Shown here in pieces: positions 7,109 to 12,049 of a DNA stretch of 12,049 nucleotides; the stretch's first letter is position 1; every line of letters starts with the position of its first letter. The position numbers were made by a program, and so were the translations under genes. This DNA comes from Treponema sp. GTDB taxonomy: Bacteria; Spirochaetota; Spirochaetia; Treponematales; Breznakiellaceae. The stretch is from the NCBI GenBank assembly GCA_031258505.1, contig JAIRMT010000025.1, positions 1 to 12,049 on the forward strand, written 5' to 3'. The notes beneath the pieces are model-generated. The model was given only the letters and a program-made list of their open reading frames with translations. It was not told the origin of the DNA and ran no database searches.

Positions 7109-7148
7109 CATTACTATAGCATCTTTGATGTTATTAAACAAATCTATT
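7109..7148 (-). repeat. Dispersed 40-bp promoter-like element, copy 1
   Basis: Read on the minus strand, these 40 bases match 10494-10533 on the plus strand at 35 positions without gaps. The shared core includes AAAGATGCTATA and a TAATG end. See the second copy. Confidence 0.7.
7113..7141 (-). promoter_or_regulatory. Second, upstream response-regulator promoter candidate
   Basis: On the minus strand, TTGTTT (7136-7141) is 17 bases from TATAGT (7113-7118), which carries an extended TGC just upstream. It would give a leader of about 105 bases. It lies inside a 40-bp element repeated at 10494-10533. Confidence 0.45.
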
Positions 7149-7369
7149 ATTCATACCATCTTTCTGTTTAAGATGCTCCGTAAGGGCTATTGCCGCCAGC
7201 GCCCGTGAAGCAGTGCATTCAGCGGCGTTTGTGGCGTATCAGGGACTGCTAATGACCGCCCTGAAGGACGATGCTGATAGCGAGCCACACCTTCACGTGT
7301 TCCATTGCCGGACTTGGCGGTCGCCCTACTATAAATGTTGCCTGCCACCAAAAGGCAGAAACTCATCAG
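7149..7369. other. Intergenic stretch between response regulator and Rpn gene
   Basis: No recognisable gene. Two overlapping open frames are seen. On the plus strand, 7138-7392 is stop-free for 84 codons, with a coding-like but startless stretch. On the minus strand there is a 59-codon ATG frame (7366 to 7187) that begins three bases after the Rpn stop codon. Neither has a ribosome site or a family I recognise. This could be a decayed gene. Confidence 0.35.
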
Positions 7370-7567
7370 TTATAGTCCCATCGCTTGCATGATCTGTTCG
7401 TCGCTCAGGCCCAGCGCACGCAAATTCGCCATCGTTGTCTGTTGCTTATGCTGCATTTCCTGTTCTTTCCTTTGCATTTCCTGTTCTTTCCTCTTGAGTT
7501 CCTGCTCCAGAGGCTCTTTCTCCCGACGGATGATTTCCTGAAAATCAATTTCAACATGCTCAAACAT
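7370..7567 (-). CDS. Candidate RpnS-like internal gene (C-terminal product of Rpn)
   Basis: An in-frame ATG at 7567-7565 inside the Rpn gene is preceded by a long purine run with AGGAG at 7578-7582 (10 bases from the ATG) and GGAGG at 7569-7573. That is stronger than anything before the main start. It would give a 65-residue, mostly helical and highly charged peptide holding the heptad repeats and the LRALGLSDEQIMQAMGL end. In published Rpn systems, a separately translated C-terminal part (RpnS) neutralises the toxic full-length protein, and this arrangement matches. The encoded GGG just before the Met partly forces the purine run, so it could be fortuitous. Translation is not shown. Confidence 0.5.
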   Translation of the reverse strand: MFEHVEIDFQEIIRREKEPLEQELKRKEQEMQRKEQEMQHKQQTTMANLRALGLSDEQIMQAMGL

Positions 7568-8371
7568 GCCTCCACCTCTCCTCTCTTTGATTTGATAGGT
7601 TATATCGTCTATGGTTTCACGTGGAATCTTCGCCTTCTCCAAAAACGCCCGAAATACTTTTATGATTAAATCTTTCAGGGCATCAGGAAGCCTACTCATA
7701 AACTCCATAAACCCAGGCGGTAAATCGCGCAGCAAGGGTAAGTCTTGCTCCCGGCGAACCTTGTCCAGCAACAGCACAAATGAAAGCGCATCGCCAAACT
7801 TCACCAGCGCGTCCCGGTCATAACGGTTTATATCTACCACAATATATTCAAATGAAGGTATATACGGTGCGAACACATCATTCATCCATACCTTCTTCAT
7901 GAAGTTCTTCTCCGCGTTCCAAGTACCGGGGCCATCAAAAAGCGCTATCGCTAGTATCGGCGGATACTTAAAACCTTTAGCGCGGCTGGGACGCTTCCTG
8001 CCGCCGCTTTCTCCCTCATTCGTCCGCGCATCCTCTTCTTCCTCATAGTTGTACCAGATTTCCACCATGTAGCGCAGTACCTTAAATGATTCCCGAAAGT
8101 TGACCTGCGACTCATGCTCTATGGTGGCAATAACAAAGAGCGGTGGCGTGTCTGGCTCGTGGAGGCGTATTTTTTTCACCATGTCAGACTCAATCTCGTC
8201 ATGTTCCAGCGATGGGTAACGCCCGCTCACGTCCTCAATATCCTCGGCGCGCAGGTCTTTGAAGATATCCAGCGGCACAAAGTCCCGCATAAATTCGGCG
8301 AACAACTCATGATTGTCTAAGAGTATCTTAAAACCGCTGTCTTTTATCTCGCGTGGCTGCTCCGCTTCCAT
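7370..8371 (-). CDS. Rpn/YhgA-family PD-(D/E)XK nuclease (annotated as transposase in many genomes)
   Basis: This belongs to the recombination-promoting nuclease family, whose full-length products are DNA nucleases and, in published work, toxins acting in phage defence. From the ATG at 8371 it has 333 residues. The N-terminal domain starts KDSGFKILLDNHELFAEF (10-27). The nuclease core shows the catalytic Asp63 in ESDM and Glu85 in TIEHES (83-88), followed by SFKVLRYMVEIW. A charged insert (about 111-133) and a helical middle follow. The tail has heptad repeats RKEQEMQ (about 297-311) and ends LRALGLSDEQIMQAMGL. A longer start at TTG 8389 or ATG 8383 is possible, but both overlap the promoter -10. 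It sits alone between two intergenic stretches. Internal signals suggest a second product (next entry). Confidence 0.88.
   Translation of the reverse strand: MEAEQPREIKDSGFKILLDNHELFAEFMRDFVPLDIFKDLRAEDIEDVSGRYPSLEHDEIESDMVKKIRLHEPDTPPLFVIATIEHESQVNFRESFKVLRYMVEIWYNYEEEEDARTNEGESGGRKRPSRAKGFKYPPILAIALFDGPGTWNAEKNFMKKVWMNDVFAPYIPSFEYIVVDINRYDRDALVKFGDALSFVLLLDKVRREQDLPLLRDLPPGFMEFMSRLPDALKDLIIKVFRAFLEKAKIPRETIDDITYQIKERRGGGMFEHVEIDFQEIIRREKEPLEQELKRKEQEMQRKEQEMQHKQQTTMANLRALGLSDEQIMQAMGL
7453..7508 (-). repeat. 21-bp tandem repeat coding for Rpn heptads
   Basis: Units at 7453-7473 and 7474-7494 differ at a single base, and a diverged partial third unit follows to about 7508. Each encodes one RKEQEMQ-like heptad, so copy-number change would lengthen or shorten the coiled tail without breaking the frame. 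Confidence 0.8.
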
Positions 8372-8378
8372 AATACAC

Positions 8379-8408
8379 AGCATACACAAGCGCTTAACCC
8401 ACTGTCAA
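8379..8408 (-). promoter_or_regulatory. Rpn promoter, probably leaderless
   Basis: Minus-strand TTGACA (8403-8408) is 18 bases from TATGCT (8379-8384). The ATG at 8371 follows after seven bases, so the transcript would begin at about the start codon. This favours the 333-residue start. Confidence 0.5.
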
Positions 8409-8435
8409 CTGAAACAATAGTACACCGGTGAGTTC

Positions 8436-8497
8436 GACTGGTTCGACAAGCTTATCAAGCAGTTCAGCAAGCGTAACGTTCGGTCGCCGAACCAGTC
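8436..8497. repeat. 10-bp inverted repeat in the rpn-uxaE gap
   Basis: GACTGGTTCG at 8436-8445 is the exact inverse of CGAACCAGTC at 8488-8497, with 42 bases between. The enclosed segment is richer in GC than the AT-rich uxaE leader that follows. The function is unknown. Confidence 0.4.
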
Positions 8498-8573
8498 CAA
8501 GCGACTGTGGCGAGACAGAAGAGCGCCAAGCGCCGCTCCTTCTCGCCGTCCACCGCTGAATACTTACAAAGAC

Positions 8574-8602
8574 TTTACAAAACGTATTTGCTCAGGTAAA
8601 AT
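8574..8602 (+). promoter_or_regulatory. uxaE promoter
   Basis: TTTACA (8574-8579) and TAAAAT (8597-8602) are separated by 17 bases. Transcription would start near 8609, giving a leader of about 228 bases before uxaE that contains two short ORFs and an inverted repeat. Confidence 0.6.
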
Positions 8603-8656
8603 ATATAAAAACTGGGGAACGGAGAACTTTGTTATAAACAGAATCCAAGATGTCTT

Positions 8657-8797
8657 ATGTACAATAACTTTGAATTGTACTTTCTGCAAGAGCAAAAAGT
8701 GATGATTCGCAAGGAACTGAAAACGCAATGGCTAACTGTTTATGAAAAAGGAGACGATAGGTTATGCTTGAAACTGAACAATCAACGTTTAGCCTAA
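8657..8797 (+). CDS. Small ORF in the uxaE leader (46 residues, unrecognised)
   Basis: An ATG-to-TAA frame of 46 codons lies wholly between the uxaE promoter and uxaE. The peptide starts MYNNFELYFLQEQK, is rich in charged residues and has an ordinary soluble-protein composition. No ribosome site precedes its ATG. I recognise no family. It could be a small real gene, a remnant or chance. Confidence 0.25.
   Translation: MYNNFELYFLQEQKVMIRKELKTQWLTVYEKGDDRLCLKLNNQRLA
8659..8680 (+). promoter_or_regulatory. Inverted repeat, possible operator or leader hairpin
   Basis: GTACAAT (8659-8665) and ATTGTAC (8674-8680) form a perfect 7-bp inverted repeat around 8 bases, about 50 bases after the predicted uxaE start of transcription. 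It could be a binding site for a hexuronate-responsive regulator or an RNA hairpin. No regulator gene is in the window. Confidence 0.3.
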
Positions 8798-8820
8798 TGT
8801 TTGAGAGAATAACTGAATAG
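8764..8820 (+). CDS. Short leader ORF before uxaE (18 residues)
   Basis: An ATG at 8764 with AAGGAG about 10 bases upstream encodes MLETEQSTFSLMFERITE and stops 16 bases before the uxaE start. The placement suits a leader peptide coupled to uxaE, but chance cannot be excluded at this length. Confidence 0.25.
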   Translation: MLETEQSTFSLMFERITE

Positions 8821-8836
8821 TTATAAAGGAGTATGT

Positions 8837-10261
8837 ATGCAGTATTTTGGTTTTGACGCCTATGAGAAATCAATACAAAAGGCGGGAATGTCGGTCGTCT
8901 TTATGGCGAATGAAGGGGAACATGACCTTATCATTGTCGCTCCGGGCGAAGGCGCAGAATATGCAGTGAATCCGGGATTCACGGAAACGGAACAGCGTGA
9001 AGGAACTATCACCGCTCCGCTGAATCATAACAACGCGCAAATCCTGCGAAAGCTGTTTCCCTTTACCGCACCGATTCGTGGGCTACGGAAATATCGGAGC
9101 TTTGGCGTGGGAGACCGTCTCGGAATCGCAACACCCGGACATATCAGAGTTTTTGAGAAGAATGACGTGTTCCCCATATTCGCGCAACAGTCAATCCGCG
9201 AACTAAACCTCACTGGCAGAACATACGAGGACGTATTGGATGCGGTCAGTTTCGCGGTTTTCAGGGAAGGGTTTACCAGAGGATTCGGGGCGGATGGCGA
9301 TCATTTGAAAACGGTTAAGGACGTGGAATACGCCCTTTCTCTGGGCTTTACCATGATCACGCTGGACTGTTCTGATCACATCAAAAACAGCATAACCGAA
9401 GAGAACGCCCCGCCTCTGCCCCCCAAATACCGGGACGCCTACTTAGGCAAAACCTTTAACATAGGCGAAGGGATCGCCCTTTCCTTCACTGAGGCGGAAT
9501 TGCGCCAAAGTACCGCCATCTACGGCGAGGCGCTGAATTTCGCGGTGGATATGTACCGGCGTTTTCTGGCTGACGGCAAGTACAACGCGGACTTTGAAAT
9601 CTCCATTGATGAAACTGCCTCTATCACCACGCCTCTACAGCATTTCTTTGTTGCCCGTGAACTTATTGAGGCAGGGGTTTCTTTCGCCACTATAGCCCCG
9701 CGCTTCTGCGGCGAATTTCAGAAGGGCATTGATTACATAGGAGACATTGCCCAGTTTGAAAAAGAGATACAGGTGCATGCTGTCATTGCTCGGCACTTTG
9801 GCTATAAGTTGAGCATACATTCAGGCTCCGACAAGTTCAGCGTCTTCCCTGCTATTGACGTGGAAACGCGGGGCGTGTTTCACGTCAAAACCGCCGGAAC
9901 TAACTGGCTTGAAGCTATGCGGGTAGTCGCCCAAACAGACCCCACGCTTTACCGTGAAGTCCATCGCTACGCCCTCGCCGCTTTTGACGAAGCGTCGAAA
10001 TACTACCATGTAACGACGGACCTCTCCAAAGTCCCGGATGTGGATTCCCTTAGCGCGGGAGAGCTTCCCATGCTTTTTGAGAACAACGACTCTCGTCAGC
10101 TCATCCACATCACCTACGGCCTTATCTTGAGCAAAAAAAATCCCGACGGTTCTTATGCCTTCAGGGATAGGCTCTATACGCTCTGGCGCAAACATCATGA
10201 GGAGTACAGCAAGACTCTTGAAAAACACATCGGGAAACATTTAGCGCTCTTGGGGGTATAA
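8837..10261 (+). CDS. uxaE: D-tagaturonate epimerase UxaE
   Basis: This protein interconverts D-tagaturonate and D-fructuronate, joining galacturonate breakdown to the fructuronate branch in the cytoplasm. At 474 residues it matches the family length. Conserved blocks are SFGVGDRLGIATPGHI (88-103), RGFGADGDHLKTV (148-160), SIDET (256-260), APRFCGEFQKG (287-297), IHSGSDKFSVFP (327-338) and HVKTAGTNWLEA (349-360), with His, Asp and Glu residues suited to metal binding. The start has AAAGGAG six to seven bases upstream. It is a single-gene unit with its own promoter and terminator, and no other hexuronate gene (uxaC, uxuA, kdgK) is in the window. The family was recognised by these motifs. I have no check on whether the substrate differs in this organism. 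Confidence 0.92.
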   Translation: MQYFGFDAYEKSIQKAGMSVVFMANEGEHDLIIVAPGEGAEYAVNPGFTETEQREGTITAPLNHNNAQILRKLFPFTAPIRGLRKYRSFGVGDRLGIATPGHIRVFEKNDVFPIFAQQSIRELNLTGRTYEDVLDAVSFAVFREGFTRGFGADGDHLKTVKDVEYALSLGFTMITLDCSDHIKNSITEENAPPLPPKYRDAYLGKTFNIGEGIALSFTEAELRQSTAIYGEALNFAVDMYRRFLADGKYNADFEISIDETASITTPLQHFFVARELIEAGVSFATIAPRFCGEFQKGIDYIGDIAQFEKEIQVHAVIARHFGYKLSIHSGSDKFSVFPAIDVETRGVFHVKTAGTNWLEAMRVVAQTDPTLYREVHRYALAAFDEASKYYHVTTDLSKVPDVDSLSAGELPMLFENNDSRQLIHITYGLILSKKNPDGSYAFRDRLYTLWRKHHEEYSKTLEKHIGKHLALLGV

Positions 10262-10265
10262 GGCG

Positions 10266-10314
10266 GGCAGCTCGTCTGGCACTCTTGGGAGTATGGTCAG
10301 ACAGCTTGCCTTTT
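10266..10314 (+). terminator. Intrinsic terminator of uxaE
   Basis: Just past the stop, GGC (10266-10268), AGCT (10269-10272) and GTCTG (10274-10278) pair with CAGAC (10298-10302), AGCT (10303-10306) and GCC (10308-10310), with one bulged base on each side and a 19-base loop. TTTT follows at 10311-10314. Confidence 0.7.
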
Positions 10315-10493
10315 ATCACTGCCACAGGAAAAAATTCCCCTACAGAGGGATAATGTTCTCCATTTTAATTCAGCGAGCACAGCTTGGATAGATTATTCAG
10401 ATAAAGCTATGTTCATAAAGCTATTTTATCAACAGAAAAAGGTCAACATGAAGCCTTGAAAAGTTTAATTGTGTATATTGAAGAACAAAATTA
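10315..10493 (+). other. Possible decayed coding fragment downstream of uxaE
   Basis: A stop-free frame runs in phase with uxaE from after its TAA to TGA 10456-10458 and includes a coding-like stretch ending FNSASTAWIDYSDKAMF. A one-base shift near 10415 continues as HKAILSTEKGQHEALKSL and ends IEEQN at TAA 10494-10496. Together they look like a short C-terminal part of a protein broken by a frameshift, with no start. The family is not recognised. Confidence 0.3.
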
Positions 10494-10533
10494 AATAGAC
10501 CTATTTAATAACATTAAAGATGCTATACTAATG
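10494..10533 (+). repeat. Dispersed 40-bp promoter-like element, copy 2
   Basis: This matches the minus strand of 7109-7148 at 35 of 40 positions. It contains the extended -10 TGCTATACT (10521-10529). An ATG at 10536 follows six bases after the -10, which would give a leaderless transcript of the next entry. Confidence 0.7.
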
Positions 10534-10535
10534 GT

Positions 10536-10838
10536 ATGGGAAGTAGAAAAAAGGCAGTGGATGCCAAAGCGGTTCTTTTAAACGGTTGTACGGGGGAAAC
10601 CCGGTATATTTGAAAAAATGCGGTCGATTCTCCAAAAGGAACCAAACAGAGTGCTATTCAGGAAAAAACGGTACACGCCTGCCCTATTCTGCGCTATTAT
10701 CTTTCGTATCCCTATGCCAAACAGCAATCAAAAGCCCCTGAATTGGCGTTAAAGGTTCACAGAATGTTAAAAACCGTCAAATTTGGGGCTGCATACGCTA
10801 AAAGCATCTTTGCTCATTCCAAAAATGCCCCGTCCTGA
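10536..10838 (+). pseudogene. ORF broken by one in-frame TGA (unrecognised)
   Basis: From the ATG at 10536 the frame runs 25 codons (MGSRKKAVDAKAVLLN...), meets TGA at 10611-10613, and then stays open for 74 more codons to TGA 10836-10838. The second part includes LRYYLSYPYAK and VHRMLKTVKFGAAYAKS, basic and coding-like. The extended -10 element directly upstream suggests it was once expressed. The simplest reading is a pseudogene with one nonsense change. Selenocysteine or readthrough is possible but unsupported, since I see no evident SECIS-type hairpin. No family is recognised. Confidence 0.35.
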
Positions 10839-10872
10839 TGGGAAATAAAGTATCCACATACATTTAAGCCAT

Positions 10873-10903
10873 AAAAAACCGCTCCGCCATGAAGGGCGGT
10901 GGT
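10873..10903 (-). terminator. Minus-strand terminator-like hairpin left of the CRISPR array
   Basis: CCGCC (10884-10888) pairs with GGCGG (10895-10899) around a 6-base loop, and ACC/GGT add outer pairs after an internal loop. On the minus strand a run of T (10878 to 10873) follows. It would stop leftward transcripts, possibly read-through from the array. Confidence 0.5.
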
Positions 10904-11065
10904 ATAAACACAACAAAAGCTGCAGCCTTATTTTGTAGCCGATTGATAGGCCGTCTTGGTCCGGCGCGCAACCAATATGACCACCATACAGGGCGGATAT
11001 GTAGAGAAGCAGGAAAAGCCGTATTTGCCAATAATCAACCAAGTAATGATTAGTTTTATATGGCA
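10904..11065. other. Gene-free stretch before the CRISPR array
   Basis: No recognisable gene. A 54-codon plus-strand frame (ATG 10889 to TAG 11053) has no ribosome site and overlaps the hairpin above. No clear A/T-rich CRISPR leader with a promoter was identified. Confidence 0.35.
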
Positions 11066-11092
11066 GAGGCTGCCCGAATAACAGGCAGCCTC
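11066..11092. other. Perfect 9-bp hairpin next to the CRISPR array
   Basis: GAGGCTGCC (11066-11074) pairs perfectly with GGCAGCCTC (11084-11092) around a 9-base loop, ending 23 bases before the first repeat. No T-run follows on either strand. It may be a leader element or a trailer-side stop or processing structure. Confidence 0.6.
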
Positions 11093-11115
11093 CTACTCAA
11101 GTGACCTTCGTGCGA

Positions 11116-12049
11116 GTCGTAATCCCTTCAATCAGGTCAATAGTTCAAACAAAAAGAAACTGTGTAAAAACAGAAAACAGCGTTCTGGTCTAAATATTTT
11201 GTTGTAATCCCTTCAATCAGGTCAATAGTTCAAATTGGTGAGTCGCTCCCTGAGATGACGACTCGGTTTAATCGTCGTAATCCCTTCAATCAGGTCAATA
11301 GTTCAAATTCTTTGGGCAAAAGACATAACCGATATAAAGATTTTTGTGTTGTAATCCCTTCAATCAGGTCAATAGTTCAAATGTATATCAGGAGGAAAAG
11401 ATAGCTCCGTGATTACTGAGTCGTAATCCCTTCAATCAGGTCAATAGTTCAAATGATTCAGAGACTCCCCAATATCCGATTTATGTCTGGGCCGTGTCGT
11501 AATCCCTTCAATCAGGTCAATAGTTCAAATTTGACCGCTGGGTTCAACAAAGCGATAAAGGAGGCTGGTCGTAATCCCTTCAATCAGGTCAATAGTTCAA
11601 ATTTGACCGCTGGGTTCAACAAAGCGATAAAGGAGGCTGGTCGTAATCCCTTCAATCAGGTCAATACAGCGTTTCCTGTTTAAGGTCGTTCTCTATTCAA
11701 CCGTGTCCGATGAGTCGTAATCCCTTCAATCAGGTCAATAGTTCAAATGAGTATTATGCTGGACAGATAGTAGAGCGTCTGGAAGGTCGTAATCCCTTCA
11801 ATCAGGTCAATACAGCGTTTCCTGTTTAAGGTCGTTCTCTATTCAACCGTGTCCGATGAGTCGTAATCCCTTCAATCAGGTCAATAGTTCAAATGGAAGC
11901 GCATCACACCCACTGAAATCTTTGACATCACGTCGTAATCCCTTCAATCAGGTCAATAGTTCAAATATGATAGACTACGCGATGACGCTTGAGGCGCACG
12001 AAAACGTCGTAATCCCTTCAATCAGGTCAATAGTTCAAATTTTCAATTC
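11116..12049 (+). CRISPR. CRISPR array, 13 repeats, continues past the window
   Basis: The repeat is 35 bases, beginning GTCGTAATCCCTTC and ending with the 8-mer GTTCAAAT. Repeats start at 11116, 11201, 11274, 11348, 11420, 11496, 11568, 11640, 11714, 11786, 11860, 11932 and 12006. Twelve spacers are complete: 37-41 bases except the first (50). The final spacer is cut at 12049. Variants: the first repeat ends in C; repeats 2 and 4 have T at position 3; repeats 8 and 10 have CAGCGTTT in place of the last 8 bases. Spacers 6 and 7 are identical, as are 8 and 10. The repeat folds poorly, and its end resembles the crRNA tag of Cas6-processed type I or III systems, which would make plus the crRNA strand. 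Variation concentrated at the left end suggests that end is older. No cas gene is present, so type is undetermined. Confidence 0.97.

Noticed and set aside
8655..8873. Minus-strand ORF of 72 codons upstream of uxaE
   Set aside because: It runs antisense through the uxaE ribosome site and start and has no supporting signal.
9821..10240. Minus-strand ORF of 139 codons
   Set aside because: It is antisense inside uxaE, whose conserved motifs make the plus strand the coding one.
10767..11042. Minus-strand ORF of 91 codons rich in aromatic residues
   Set aside because: No ribosome site or recognisable family, and it spans a terminator-like hairpin.
11236..11273. GAGTCG/CGACTC inverted repeat inside spacer 2
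   Set aside because: A 6-bp inverted repeat inside one spacer is most likely inherited from the protospacer or chance.
11453..11683. Plus-strand ORF of 76 codons with a repeated peptide
   Set aside because: It is only the CRISPR repeats and a duplicated spacer read as protein.

Overview
The window reads as chromosomal DNA of a host-associated spirochaete, most likely a Treponema. The main reason is the trans-2-enoyl-CoA reductase, which resembles from memory the T. denticola Ter protein almost end to end. An Rpn/YhgA-type nuclease gene, a D-tagaturonate epimerase and a CRISPR array fit a gut-type treponeme, but the species is inference.

Layout. 1-118: a 21-bp tandem repeat, each unit carrying a 14-bp palindrome. 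309-5733 (minus strand): a compact fatty-acid operon in the order fabZ-fabV-accB-accC-accD-accA, with ATGA overlaps at accB/accC and accD/accA and a good sigma70-type promoter just upstream of fabZ. Its products make malonyl-CoA (AccBCDA) and carry out the dehydration (FabZ) and enoyl-reduction (FabV) steps of type II fatty-acid elongation. 6219-7141 (minus): an OmpR/PhoB response regulator whose partner histidine kinase appears to be a frameshifted, truncated stump joined to the regulator stop by ATGA. 7370-8408 (minus): an Rpn-family PD-(D/E)XK protein with a candidate separately translated C-terminal product inside it. 8574-10314 (plus): uxaE with a promoter, a roughly 230-nt leader holding two short ORFs, and a terminator. 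10315-11115: no intact gene, but decayed-looking reading frames and a promoter-like element also found upstream of the response regulator. 11116 to the window end: a CRISPR array of 13 repeats with duplicated spacers and two repeats whose last 8 bases are replaced. No cas genes are in the window, so its type cannot be assigned.

The most interesting points are the gene-within-a-gene in the Rpn locus, the CRISPR repeats with an altered tag end, and the broken two-component pair. The left half is core metabolism. The right half, from about 5.9 kb, is accessory-like, with remnants, small ORFs and repeats.
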